A stretch of DNA of 51,631 nucleotides from Rubellimicrobium arenae. GTDB taxonomy: Bacteria > Pseudomonadota > Alphaproteobacteria > Rhodobacterales > Rhodobacteraceae. The stretch's first letter is position 1; each line of letters starts with the position of its first letter. The stretch spans positions 1 through 51,631 of the forward strand of contig NZ_JAFMST010000018.1 in NCBI RefSeq assembly GCF_017916275.1. The letters run 5' to 3'. The notes beneath the pieces were generated by a model. The model was not told the DNA's origin. It saw only the letters and a list, made by a program, of their open reading frames with translations, and ran no database searches. The position numbers and the translations under genes are program-made. Below, piece after piece: positions 16,444 through 25,051 of this stretch.

Positions 16444-17217
16444 TCAGTCCGTCCCTTCGTTGGGGATGTTGAGCAGGGTTCCGCAGGCCTTGCAGTGAAC
16501 GGCATCCGGGTCGTGCCGCAGGAGGCCGCAGGTCGGGCAGGCGAAGCGGACCTTGTTCGGGCGGAACAGAACCTGGGCCAGGCGCAGGAACAGCGTCACC
16601 CCGAAGATCATGATGAGGACGGTGAGCATCCGGCCCAGGGTCCCCGGCAGGGTGATATCCCCGAAGCCCGTCGTCGTCAGCGCGGTGACCGTGAAGTAGA
16701 GGGCATCGGCGTAGTTGGAAATGTCCGGGTTGGTCCAGTGCTGCGTCTCGTAGACGATGGCCGTCATCACGAAGACGAACACCCCCAGGTTGGCGATGGC
16801 GAGGATGACCTCCTCGTTCCGGCTGATCGGGTGGCCGGGATCCTTGATGTCGTTCAGGACCGTGTAGGTGTGGAGGATGCGCAAGGTCCGCAGGACCCGC
16901 AGGAAGCCCGCCGCCTCTCCCGTCAGTGGCGCAAGGAAGGACACGATCGCGACCACGTCCGTCCATGTGCTGAGCCGGAGGAGCTCGCGCCCCCGATGCC
17001 GGCTTATGGCGAACCGGGCCAGGAGATCGAGCAGGATGAGGATCCCGAGAAGGACGTCAATCGCCTCGATGGCCGGGCCACGTTCCGTGAAGGACGTGCC
17101 CACGATGAAGACGAGCGTGAGAATGTCGAAGGCCAGGAGCCAGGCGCGGAACCGCTGCCCCCGTTCGGTCTGGCCTTCGTAGAGGTCCCGGAGCAGTTCG
17201 ATCATGGTGGACGACAT
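16444..17217 (-). CDS. Voltage-sensor-type potassium channel with C-terminal zinc ribbon
   Basis: A 257-residue six-helix channel. Helices S1-S3 lie in about 28-98; the S4-like segment FLRVLRTLRILHTY has arginines at 107, 110 and 113. S5, pore and S6 follow (about 138-215), with the selectivity filter TTTGFGD at 181-187 (GFG in place of GYG). Unusually, the end of S6 leads directly into a cytosolic zinc ribbon, CPTC...CKAC (Cys227, Cys230, Cys242, Cys245), instead of an RCK or cyclic-nucleotide domain. The start may be Met1 or Met5. It should sit in the inner membrane and pass K+; the ribbon may act in assembly or sensing, which is inference. Confidence 0.85.
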   Translation of the reverse strand: MSSTMIELLRDLYEGQTERGQRFRAWLLAFDILTLVFIVGTSFTERGPAIEAIDVLLGILILLDLLARFAISRHRGRELLRLSTWTDVVAIVSFLAPLTGEAAGFLRVLRTLRILHTYTVLNDIKDPGHPISRNEEVILAIANLGVFVFVMTAIVYETQHWTNPDISNYADALYFTVTALTTTGFGDITLPGTLGRMLTVLIMIFGVTLFLRLAQVLFRPNKVRFACPTCGLLRHDPDAVHCKACGTLLNIPNEGTD

Positions 17218-17238
17218 CCAGGGCGCCGGGCCGGAGGT

Positions 17239-18333
17239 TCAGGTCCCCGTCGCCGCGACCGCTTCGACCCTGGTGCGGAGCGCGCGTGCCAGCTCCCGCG
17301 CCCGGGCCCGCCCGGTGTGGCCGGACAGGACGCGGTTCCGGCCGGCCGCCCCGATCCCAAGGCGTCGCGGCTCGGGCAGGTCGAGGGCGCGAAGGACGTC
17401 GTCGGTCCCTTGGGCGATGATGATGGCGTCCCCGGCGGGCAGGAGGTCCGTCAGGCCGCGCCAGTCATCCGAGATGATCGGGGTCCCGCAGGCCGCGGCC
17501 TCGAACAGGCGGACCGAGGGCGACCAGCCCATCCGGCGCATCGCGGCCCGCGTCACGTTCAGCGTGAACCGCTGGGCGTTGTAGAAGGCCGCGTGGTCGG
17601 CGGGGGGCAGGTGCTCGATCCGCTCCACGTTCGCGGGCCAGTCGATATGGTCCGGGTACTGCGGGCCGGCGACGACGAAGCGCAGGTCGGGCCGACGCCG
17701 CGCCGGTTCGAGGAGCAGTTCCTCCAGCGTGGGCTGCCGGTCGTCGCTGTAGGTGCCCAGGTAGCCCAGGTCCCACTGCTTGGCGGCCTGGGGATCCGGG
17801 GGATAGGCTGTTGGGTCCACCGAGCAGTAGAGCGCCTCGGCCCGCCGCGCGCCCCGCACAAGCTCCAGATGGTCCAGGACCTCGCCGCCCGAGAAGGAGA
17901 AATACGTGTCGAACAGGAGCACCTGCCGGGTCGCGACATAATCCTCCCGCCCTTCGTCCAGGGCGGCCAGCGTGACCGGCGTGTCGATGTCGTAGAAGCA
18001 GAGCTGCTTGAGCCCTATGGCGGCCAGCTGGTCGATCAGCCGGACCCCTTCGGGAACGTAGGAGCCGACGATGACGGCATCCGCGGCCCGAAGCCGGTTC
18101 CCGTAACGGGCCAGCATGGCGTCCAGGTCGTCATAGAGCGCGAACTCGCAGAAGTCAGGCTGGGGCAGGTCGCGCTGCGAGGCATACCAGGGCATGTCGC
18201 GTTCCAGGAACAGGACGCGATGGCCTTCGGCGTCCAACCCCCGGATCAGCGCCCGGAACGTGGTGGCATGACCGTTCCCCCAGGACGAGGAAAGCGTCAG
18301 CCCCAGGATGACGATGTCGAGCGGGCGGGTCAC
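17239..18333 (-). CDS. CgeB-family glycosyltransferase (third of three)
   Basis: A 364-residue cytosolic glycosyltransferase of the CgeB/spore-maturation-like GT-B group. The N terminus (IVILGLTLSSSWGNGHATTF) carries the typical start with a glycine-rich loop near the acceptor site. The C-terminal half shows LGYLGTYSDDRQPTL, FTLNVTRAAM and VRLFEAAACGTPIISD, the donor-site signature of the family. It is the last gene of a six-gene operon; its ATG overlaps the preceding gene by 4 bases (ATGA). Homology to its two neighbours suggests old duplications with different specificities. Confidence 0.88.
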   Translation of the reverse strand: MTRPLDIVILGLTLSSSWGNGHATTFRALIRGLDAEGHRVLFLERDMPWYASQRDLPQPDFCEFALYDDLDAMLARYGNRLRAADAVIVGSYVPEGVRLIDQLAAIGLKQLCFYDIDTPVTLAALDEGREDYVATRQVLLFDTYFSFSGGEVLDHLELVRGARRAEALYCSVDPTAYPPDPQAAKQWDLGYLGTYSDDRQPTLEELLLEPARRRPDLRFVVAGPQYPDHIDWPANVERIEHLPPADHAAFYNAQRFTLNVTRAAMRRMGWSPSVRLFEAAACGTPIISDDWRGLTDLLPAGDAIIIAQGTDDVLRALDLPEPRRLGIGAAGRNRVLSGHTGRARARELARALRTRVEAVAATGT

Positions 18334-19424
18334 TGGGCGGCCTCCATCCGTCCGGCGTGAAGCCGGAACAGCTCGTCCGCCTGCGCCGCCCGCTGGTCGT
18401 AGGTGTGGTGGGCGAGCACTCGGCGAAGGGCCGCCTGACCGACCCGCCGGGCCTGCTCGGGCGTGACCGTGCGGACAGCCTCGGCCACGTCGGCCCCGTC
18501 ACGGGCGACCAGGACCTCCTCGCCCGGGGCGAGGAACAGCTCGATCCCCTCCCAGGCGTCGGTGACGAGGCAGGCGCCCGCGCCCGCCGCCTCGAAGACG
18601 CGCGTGGCGGGGGAAAAGCCGTTCACCGCCATGCTGTCGCGGGCGACATTGAGGACCATGCGCGGCGTGCAGTTCAGCGCGTTGTGGTCGGCGGTCGGAA
18701 CATGGCCCAGCTTGCGGACATTGTCGGGCATCCAGACATCATGCCAGCCGTTGCCGCCCAGGATGAACCTCTGGTCGGGAAGGAGCCCCGCCGCCCGCGT
18801 GAAGAACTCGGCCACGCGCGCGTCCCGGTCGGGAAGGCGATTGCCCAGGAAGGCCAGGTCGCATTCGAACCGTGGCTCGGGCTGGACCGGGTGGTGCGTC
18901 TCGGGGTCGAGCGCGTTGTAGACCGGCACGCAGTCGCGCGCCCCGAAGCCCTTGTAGGCCGCGACCACCGGGTCGCCGCCGCCGTAGGTCAGCACCATGT
19001 CGAGGTCCGGAAGCCATCGGCGCAGCGCATGGTCGGGCGCGCCCCGCATCTCGGCCAGCGTCGCCGGGGCGTCCACGTCCCAGAAGATCCGCAGGGCGCC
19101 GGGCCGGGCCGCCGTCATCACCTCGGACAGGATCAGGTCATCCTCGAAGCCGACGCCCGAGGCCTTGACGACGATGTCGTAGTTGACGGCCTCGGCCGCC
19201 ACCTTCCTGAGAGCCTCGACCGTGCCATCGTAGACCACGACGCGGGCCCAGTCGGGCGGGTCGATGTCGCGGTTCTTCTGCCGGTCGTAGACATCGGGCT
19301 CGTAGAAGGTCGTCTGGTAGCCCCGCTTGTGCAGCGCCCGGATGATGCCCCGGTAATAGGTCGCCGCCCCGTTCCAGTATGCGGAAAGGAGGCTCGATCC
19401 ATAGAAGGCGATGGTCTTGGTCAT
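18330..19424 (-). CDS. CgeB-family glycosyltransferase (second of three)
   Basis: A 364-residue GT-B protein. Motifs parallel its neighbours: IAFYGSSLLSAYWNGAATYY at the N terminus, CDLAFLGNRLPDRDARV in the middle, MVLNVARDSMA, then ATRVFEAAGAGACLVTD at the donor site. It has no signal or membrane segment and should act at the cytosolic face of the inner membrane on lipid-linked acceptors. It overlaps both neighbours by 4 bases (ATGA), so it is very likely translationally coupled. Donor and acceptor are unknown. Confidence 0.88.
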   Translation of the reverse strand: MTKTIAFYGSSLLSAYWNGAATYYRGIIRALHKRGYQTTFYEPDVYDRQKNRDIDPPDWARVVVYDGTVEALRKVAAEAVNYDIVVKASGVGFEDDLILSEVMTAARPGALRIFWDVDAPATLAEMRGAPDHALRRWLPDLDMVLTYGGGDPVVAAYKGFGARDCVPVYNALDPETHHPVQPEPRFECDLAFLGNRLPDRDARVAEFFTRAAGLLPDQRFILGGNGWHDVWMPDNVRKLGHVPTADHNALNCTPRMVLNVARDSMAVNGFSPATRVFEAAGAGACLVTDAWEGIELFLAPGEEVLVARDGADVAEAVRTVTPEQARRVGQAALRRVLAHHTYDQRAAQADELFRLHAGRMEAAQ

Positions 19425-20524
19425 GCGGTCTTCCTTGCAGGCGCGCGGAGCTGGTCGAGGACGGACAGCAGCTCGTCCACGCGGTGGCGGCAGGTGTGGC
19501 GGGCCTGGATGGTCTCAAGTCCGCGCCGCGCCTGCTCGGCCCGGGCGGCGGGGTCGTTGACGAGGGTGCGCAGATGCGCCCGCATCTCCTCGCCGTCCCG
19601 GGCCCAGAGGAAATCGCCGGGGCGGAACAGCCCTTCGGCGTCGTCCCAGGGCGCGCTGACAAGCGGGATGCCGCAGGCCAGCGCCTCGAAGGGGCGGATC
19701 GTCGGAATGCCGGGCAGCTGCTCGACGTAAGGCCGCCGGGGGACGTGGACGGTCACGCGGTGGCGGGCAAAAGCACGCGGCACCTCGGCATTGGGAATCC
19801 AGCCGCCATAGGCGATCCCGGCGTCGGAGAGCCGGTCCAGCGCCTCCTGCGGATAGCGGACGCCGCGCACGGTGGCACGCAGTCGCAGGTCGCGGGCGGG
19901 CTCGATCAGGAACTCGGACAGTTCGGCGCTGCGCTCGTCGTCGCCCCAGTTGCCGATCCAGATCAGGTCGCCCTCCTCGGGCTCCCCGGGCAGGGGGTGG
20001 AAGAGCGCGTCGTCAGCGGCCTCGTGCCAGGAAAAGACCTGACGGCCCCAGCCCGCCTTCAGATACCGCTCCCGCAGGGCCTGCCCAAAGGCGAGGACGC
20101 CGTCGTAGCCGGACAGGTCCATCGCTCCGATCTCGCCCTCCGCGCTGACGGCGCGGTGATGGGTGTCGTGGAACAGGAGCGTGAAGCGCCCGCCGCGCTT
20201 GCGGGCCGCGCCGATGCGGGCGACCAGCGTGGGCTCGCTCCATTCGTGGACGATCACCACGTCGGCGGCGTCCAGCGCGGCCTCGTGGTCGAAATCCGCG
20301 TCATAGATCGTGGTGGACAGGCCCGGAAAGTCGCGGTGGAAGGCCGCGACCGCTTCGGGACCGCCGTCCGCGAGGAGGTTCTCGCGGCTCCAGGCGCCCG
20401 CCGGCTCGAGCGCCAGCGTCTGGTGCCCCCGGCGGTTCAGGTCGCGCATCACGCCGCGCAGGAAATGCGCGTTGCCGTGGTTCCAGTCCGAGATCAGCGA
20501 ATGTGTGTAGAAGAGAAAGCGCAT
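19421..20524 (-). CDS. CgeB-family glycosyltransferase (first of three)
   Basis: A 367-residue GT-B protein opening with RFLFYTHSLISDWNHGNAHF, the same start pattern as the two genes after it. The middle carries LIWIGNWGDDERSAEL, and the donor site reads IRPFEALACGIPLVSAPWDD, with the typical F-E-A-x-A-x-G pattern. The protein starts 1 base after the stop of the GT4 gene (20526) and overlaps the next gene by 4 bases. Together the three CgeB genes would add up to three sugars to one growing repeat unit; this is inference. Confidence 0.88.
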   Translation of the reverse strand: MRFLFYTHSLISDWNHGNAHFLRGVMRDLNRRGHQTLALEPAGAWSRENLLADGGPEAVAAFHRDFPGLSTTIYDADFDHEAALDAADVVIVHEWSEPTLVARIGAARKRGGRFTLLFHDTHHRAVSAEGEIGAMDLSGYDGVLAFGQALRERYLKAGWGRQVFSWHEAADDALFHPLPGEPEEGDLIWIGNWGDDERSAELSEFLIEPARDLRLRATVRGVRYPQEALDRLSDAGIAYGGWIPNAEVPRAFARHRVTVHVPRRPYVEQLPGIPTIRPFEALACGIPLVSAPWDDAEGLFRPGDFLWARDGEEMRAHLRTLVNDPAARAEQARRGLETIQARHTCRHRVDELLSVLDQLRAPARKTA

Positions 20525-20525
20525 C

Positions 20526-21614
20526 TCACCTCGCGGGGAGCGGTTGGCGGACGAGGTCCGTATAGAGCGACAGCATGGCCTGACCCTGGGCCTCGGGCGT
20601 GAAGTGCCGGGACCGGATCTGAGCGACCTCGCCCAGCCGGCGTCTCTCGCCGGGGTCGCAGGCCAGCTCGTCCAGGAGCGCGGTCAGGGCTTCGGCATCG
20701 CGCGGCGGAAAGAAGAGCGCGGCATCCGACCAAAGCTCGCGGAAGGTTGGAATGTCCGACAGGACCAGCGGAAGGCCCATGCGCGCCGCCTCGGCCACCG
20801 CCAGCCCGAACGGCTCGTAGACCGAGGGCGAGACGAAGATCCCGGCGTCCTGCATCAGGGCGACGGCCGCGGCGTGCGGCAGCTCGCCCTCGGCGGTGGC
20901 GTGGCTGGGCGTGAACGCGGCTCCGTTCGCCCCCCGGGTCGGGCCCAGCAGCCGCACGGGCCAGTTCGCGTTCTCGGCCGCCGCATCGAGCGTCGCGCCG
21001 TTCTTGCCTTCATCCCACCACCGGCCGGAGGCGATGACGAAGGGCTGGCCGATGGTGCGCCCGACCGGAGCCGAGGTCGCGTTGTGAACCACCCGCAGCG
21101 TCCGGACCGGCCCGTAGCAGGCGGTCAGCGCAGCGGCGTGCGACCGCGACGGCGCCACCACAACATCCGCCCGACCCAGCCCGCTGCCGTTGAGAGTGCC
21201 ATGCCATTCCCAGCCGGCTGGCAGGCCGCTGCCCCGGACGGCGCGGAACCAGGTGGTGACGCAGGAATGCGAGACGGCAACCACGGGACGCTCGGTCTCC
21301 AGGCCGGCGGCCTGGCTGGGAAGGTTGAGGTGGATCAGGTCGGCTCCATGGCGCCGGGCCGCATCGTCGATCAGGCCGGGCACCGCCGCAAGGTCCGAGG
21401 GGGACGACACGAGCCAATCGAGGGGCGCGCCGGCCCAGTCCAGCGTCCCGATGGCCTGCGCCTCGGCGGCCTGCGCGGGGGATGGCGCGGGGCCGAAGCC
21501 CAGGAACACCGTCTCGACCCCGTGCGCGCGCAGCGTCGAGGCCAGGTCCATCGCGTAGCGCCAGACGCCGCCCACCGCGTCCAGGGTCATGAGCAGCGTG
21601 AGCCGCCCCGTCAT
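20526..21614 (-). CDS. GT4-family glycosyltransferase
   Basis: A 362-residue retaining GT-B enzyme. The N terminus TLLMTLDAVGGVWRYAMDLA holds the GGV acceptor loop typical of GT4, and the C-terminal domain has VIASGRWWDEGKN and the EX7E-type motif in YEPFGLAVAEAARMGLPLV. ATG 21614 overlaps the stop of the upstream epimerase by 4 bases, which fixes the start; further upstream frame is open but lies inside that gene. Codon use and spacing mark it as part of the six-gene operon. Likely acts in the cytosol on the lipid-linked repeat unit; substrates unknown. Confidence 0.88.
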   Translation of the reverse strand: MTGRLTLLMTLDAVGGVWRYAMDLASTLRAHGVETVFLGFGPAPSPAQAAEAQAIGTLDWAGAPLDWLVSSPSDLAAVPGLIDDAARRHGADLIHLNLPSQAAGLETERPVVAVSHSCVTTWFRAVRGSGLPAGWEWHGTLNGSGLGRADVVVAPSRSHAAALTACYGPVRTLRVVHNATSAPVGRTIGQPFVIASGRWWDEGKNGATLDAAAENANWPVRLLGPTRGANGAAFTPSHATAEGELPHAAAVALMQDAGIFVSPSVYEPFGLAVAEAARMGLPLVLSDIPTFRELWSDAALFFPPRDAEALTALLDELACDPGERRRLGEVAQIRSRHFTPEAQGQAMLSLYTDLVRQPLPAR

Positions 21615-22663
21615 GCCCGGATGCGCTCGGGCAGGGCAGGGATCTTGCGGTTCGCCCTGAGCCATGCTGCCAGGTCCGCCAGTCCGTCGCGCCAGCCCAT
21701 CCGGGCCTGCCAGCCCGTCTCGGCGGACAGCCGCGTGGTATCGGCGACGAAGTAATGCTGATCGCCCTGCCGCCATTCGCCATGGCTGATCGGCAGTCGC
21801 CGATCGACCAGCCGCTCGATCTCCCGCAGGACCACGACCAGGCTCACCGCGTTCATCGGTCCGCCGCCGAGGTTGAACGCCCGTCCGGCGAGGCGGTCGA
21901 TGTCCGCCAGCACCGCGCGGTAGGCCGCCACGGCATCCGAGACATGCAGGATGTCGCGCACCTGCTTGCCGTCGCCGTAGATCGAGATCGGCGTTCCCTC
22001 GAGGGCGCGGATCAGGAAATGCGCGACCCAGCCCTGGTCCTCGGTGCCGAACTGGCGCGGGCCGTAGATGCAGCTCATCCGCAGCACGGCGGCGGGAAGC
22101 CCATAGGATCGCGCGTAATCGAGCACGTACTGGTCCGCGACCCCCTTGGAGCAGCCATAGGGCGTATGGAAGTCGAGCGGCTGGCCCTCGCCGATGCCCT
22201 TGGCGCGGACATCCTCGTCCGCCGGAACGTAGCGGTCGGCGGCCTCGGCCATCTCGAGATCCTCGAGGCAGCCGTAGACCTTGTTGGTCGAGGCGAAGAT
22301 GACCGGAATGCGCCGGCCGGTGGCTCGGACCGCCTCGAGCAGGTTGATCGTGCCGCGGGCGTTCACCTCGAAGTCGTCGATCGGGTCAACGAGGCTCGTG
22401 GTCACCGCCGTCTGCGCGGCCAGGTGCACCACCTCCGAGGCGTCCCGCACCGCCTCGCGCAGCGCCGTGGAGTCCCGGAGGTCGGCACGCATCGGCCGGA
22501 CGCGCGCGCCATGCCGGGCCTGGAGCCATTGGAGGTTCTGCTCGACCCCCGGGCGGCTCAGGTTGTCGAAGACGATGACCTCCCGGCCATCCCTGAGGAA
22601 GCTGTCCGCGATGTTGGAGCCGATGAAGCCCGAGCCCCCGGTGATGAGGACAGGCCCGCTCAA
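21611..22663 (-). CDS. NAD-dependent sugar-nucleotide epimerase, CDP-paratose 2-epimerase-like
   Basis: An extended SDR of about 350 residues beginning at TTG 22663, which overlaps the stop of the previous gene (TTGA) and has a GGAGG site 8 bases upstream. The Rossmann motif is ITGGSGFIG. The pattern FASTNKVYG, then TPYGCSKGVADQYVLDY and RMSCIYGPRQFGTEDQGWV, is very close to CDP-paratose 2-epimerase (tyvelose epimerase, RfbE), where Tyr and Lys of YGCSK are catalytic. A 2-epimerase of another nucleotide sugar is also possible, since no CDP-paratose synthase gene is in the window. It should supply a sugar donor to the glycosyltransferases downstream. Confidence 0.85.
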   Translation of the reverse strand: MSGPVLITGGSGFIGSNIADSFLRDGREVIVFDNLSRPGVEQNLQWLQARHGARVRPMRADLRDSTALREAVRDASEVVHLAAQTAVTTSLVDPIDDFEVNARGTINLLEAVRATGRRIPVIFASTNKVYGCLEDLEMAEAADRYVPADEDVRAKGIGEGQPLDFHTPYGCSKGVADQYVLDYARSYGLPAAVLRMSCIYGPRQFGTEDQGWVAHFLIRALEGTPISIYGDGKQVRDILHVSDAVAAYRAVLADIDRLAGRAFNLGGGPMNAVSLVVVLREIERLVDRRLPISHGEWRQGDQHYFVADTTRLSAETGWQARMGWRDGLADLAAWLRANRKIPALPERIRA

Positions 22664-23766
22664 GAGACCAGCCTCCGTGCCTCGAGCTGGGTGCGCATCT
22701 CGGCACCGCGGTCCACGACGACCTCGCCCCGGACCCATTCGACGAACTCGTCGAGCGAATCCTCAAGGCGGTGCTGCGGCTCGAAGCCCAGGAGCTCGCG
22801 CGCCTTGGTGATGTCCGAGAAGCAGTTGCGGATGTCGCCGGACCGGCTCTTGCCCAGGATCTCGGGCCCGAGGTGCGGCAGATCCATGGCGCCCGCCAGG
22901 AGCCGCGCCACGCCCGACACCGTGTAGGCTTGCCCGGAGCCGATGTTGAACAGCTCGCCTGCCGCGCGGTCGCTCTCATAGGCGAGACGGAAGGCGCGGG
23001 CGACGTCGCGGACATGGACGAAGTCGCGCTTCTGCTCCCCGTCCTCGAAAATGGTGGGCCGCTCGCCCGAGGCGAGCCGCGAGGCGAAGTTGGCCAGGAC
23101 GCCCGTGTAGGGGTTGGACAGCGCCTGGCCCGCGCCGAAGACGTTGAACAGCCGCAGCGCCACCGCCGGCACGTCGTAGGCTTCGCCGAAGATGAGGACT
23201 TCCCGCTCCTGGGCGTACTTGGTCAGGGCGTAGATCGAGGCGAGGTCCACGCGCTTGCGTTCGTCCGTGGGTCGCGGCGTGAGCGCCTCGCCGCCCGGAC
23301 CCGTCGGGTTCCACTGGCCGGCCCGGATGTCGGCGGGCTTGCGTCGGATCGTCTCCAGCAGGGTGCCGTCCGGCATGGCATAATAGCCTTCGCCATAGAC
23401 GCTCATGGACGAGGCCACGACGATGCGCCCGACCGGATTGGCGAGCATCGCCTCCAGCAGGACCGCCGTGCCCAAGTCGTTCGCGCCGACGTAGCGCGCG
23501 ATCTCGTACATCGATTGCCCGACGCCGACCTCGGCGGCGAGGTGGATCACCCCGTCGCAGCCCTTCAGCGCGGGACCAAGCCGGTCCGCGTCACGGACGT
23601 CGCCCCGGACCACCTCGGCCCCGTCGGGGATGGCGGCTTCGGCCACGCCGTGCACCTGATCGATCATGGCGTCGTAAAGGCGCACCTCGTAGCCATGCGC
23701 CAGCAGCTCCTCGGCGACGTGCCGCCCGATGAAGCCGCATCCGCCGGTGATCAGTACTTTCGTCAT
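22660..23766 (-). CDS. NAD-dependent epimerase/dehydratase (extended SDR)
   Basis: A 368-residue sugar-nucleotide enzyme and first gene of the six-gene operon. It has the Rossmann motif ITGGCGFIG (6-14), the ASSMSVYG active-site strand (118-125) and YALTK with Tyr179 and Lys183. An insert of about 40 residues (130-172, with QWNPTGPGGE) sits between the Ser strand and the Tyr-Lys motif and is unlike GalE. The fold resembles UDP-glucose 4-epimerase or dTDP-glucose dehydratase relatives, but I cannot assign the substrate. The start at ATG 23766 fits the Rossmann start; upstream frame is open but unlikely. Confidence 0.87.
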   Translation of the reverse strand: MTKVLITGGCGFIGRHVAEELLAHGYEVRLYDAMIDQVHGVAEAAIPDGAEVVRGDVRDADRLGPALKGCDGVIHLAAEVGVGQSMYEIARYVGANDLGTAVLLEAMLANPVGRIVVASSMSVYGEGYYAMPDGTLLETIRRKPADIRAGQWNPTGPGGEALTPRPTDERKRVDLASIYALTKYAQEREVLIFGEAYDVPAVALRLFNVFGAGQALSNPYTGVLANFASRLASGERPTIFEDGEQKRDFVHVRDVARAFRLAYESDRAAGELFNIGSGQAYTVSGVARLLAGAMDLPHLGPEILGKSRSGDIRNCFSDITKARELLGFEPQHRLEDSLDEFVEWVRGEVVVDRGAEMRTQLEARRLVS

Positions 23767-24076
23767 CAGTCCCCCTGCGCGTCCTGAATTGGCGCCAGCG
23801 GTCCGCCAACGTGCATGATCTACAAAGGTTCCCGAAGATGTGAGGAACGCGGCGGACAGGCGTGTTTCCGCCAATTCTCTCCTGTCTTTGGGTCATCCGG
23901 GGCGTCGCCCGCCCGCCTCTTGCGCCGCGTCCGTCGCGTCCTACGCTGGAACGCGGAGGGCCGGGCCGAGGTTATGTCCTATTGTGGCGCCCGCTGCCCG
24001 TCGCATGAAAGGATGACGTCATGTGTTGCAGCTTCCCCGCCATCCCGCCCGTCCTGCGGCGTGTGGGGGTCGTCGT
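23767..24076. other. Divergent promoter region
   Basis: About 310 bases between the glycan operon and the dehydrogenase gene. I see no gene or strong hairpin. Promoters for both directions are expected, but no convincing -35/-10 pair could be picked out. Confidence 0.35.
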
Positions 24077-25051
24077 ATGACGGAGGGAACGGTCCTGCGC
24101 GCCGCTCGGGTCACCGGCCCGGGCCGGATCGAAGTGGTGTCGCTTCCGCTGCCCGAGCCTGGGCCGGGACAGGTTCGCGTGCGCCTTGAGGGGTGCGGTG
24201 TCTGCGCATCCAATCTCGAGCCCTGGGCAGGACCCGAGTGGATGCAGTTCCCGACCGAGCCTGGTGGCCTGGGGCACGAAGGCTGGGGTGTCGTCGACGC
24301 CTTGGGCGAAGGCGTCGAAGGTCTTGCGGTCGGGCAGCGGGTCGCCCTTCTGGGCCAGCACGGCTACGCCTCGCACGATGTCGTGGACGCCGGACAGGTG
24401 GTGCCGCTGCCACCCGAGCTCGATGGCAAGCCCTTCCCAGGCGAGGCCTTCGGCTGCGCCATCAACATCTTCCGTCGCTGCGGCATCGAGGCCGGCCAGA
24501 AGGTCGCCATCATCGGCATCGGCTTCATCGGCGCGGCGCTGGTCCGGTTGGCCTCGCAGGCCGGGGCCGAGGTCATCGCCATCTCCCGCCGGGAAAGCTC
24601 GCTTGCCCTGGCCCGGGAGATGGGGGCCGCCCATGCCGTCCCCATGAACGACCATTGGGCCATCATCGAGGACGTCCGCCGATTGACCGGAGGCCGGTTC
24701 TGCGACGTGGTGATCGAGGCCGTAGGCAAGCAATGGCCGCTCGACCTCGCGGGCGAGATCGTGGCCGAGGGCGGGCGGCTGGTGATCGCGGGGTATCACC
24801 AGGACGGACCGCGCCAGGTGAACATGCAGAACTGGAACTGGCGCGGCATCGACGTGATCAACGCCCACGAGCGCGATCCGGCCCGTTATGTGGCCGGGCT
24901 GCGCCAGGCCGTGGAGGCCGTCGCCTCGGGCCGGCTGGACCCCGGTCCCCTCGTGACGCATCGCTTCCCCCTCGAGCGGCTGAACGAGGCGCTCGATGCC
25001 ACGCGCGACAAGCCGGATGGGTTCGTGAAGGCCTATATCGTCTGTTCCTGA
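24077..25051 (+). CDS. Medium-chain zinc-type dehydrogenase (alcohol/sorbitol-like)
   Basis: A 324-residue MDR-superfamily oxidoreductase. Catalytic zinc ligands are visible as Cys43 (GCGVCASN) and His67-Glu68 (GLGHEGWG). The four-cysteine structural zinc loop of classic ADH is absent, which explains the short length. The nucleotide-binding motif is IIGIGFIGAAL. Similar proteins act on sugars, polyols or inositol, and the nearby C-terminal region has an unusual Asn/Trp-rich strand (MQNWNWRGIDV). ATG 24077 is chosen because the MDR fold begins there. It stands alone between the glycan operon and the UDP-xylose gene and may provide or recycle a sugar intermediate; this is inference. Confidence 0.85.
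   Translation: MTEGTVLRAARVTGPGRIEVVSLPLPEPGPGQVRVRLEGCGVCASNLEPWAGPEWMQFPTEPGGLGHEGWGVVDALGEGVEGLAVGQRVALLGQHGYASHDVVDAGQVVPLPPELDGKPFPGEAFGCAINIFRRCGIEAGQKVAIIGIGFIGAALVRLASQAGAEVIAISRRESSLALAREMGAAHAVPMNDHWAIIEDVRRLTGGRFCDVVIEAVGKQWPLDLAGEIVAEGGRLVIAGYHQDGPRQVNMQNWNWRGIDVINAHERDPARYVAGLRQAVEAVASGRLDPGPLVTHRFPLERLNEALDATRDKPDGFVKAYIVCS

Noticed and set aside
16198-18360. Open frame of 720 codons on the plus strand
   Set aside because: Shadow crossing the potassium-channel and CgeB genes; no motif or ribosome site.
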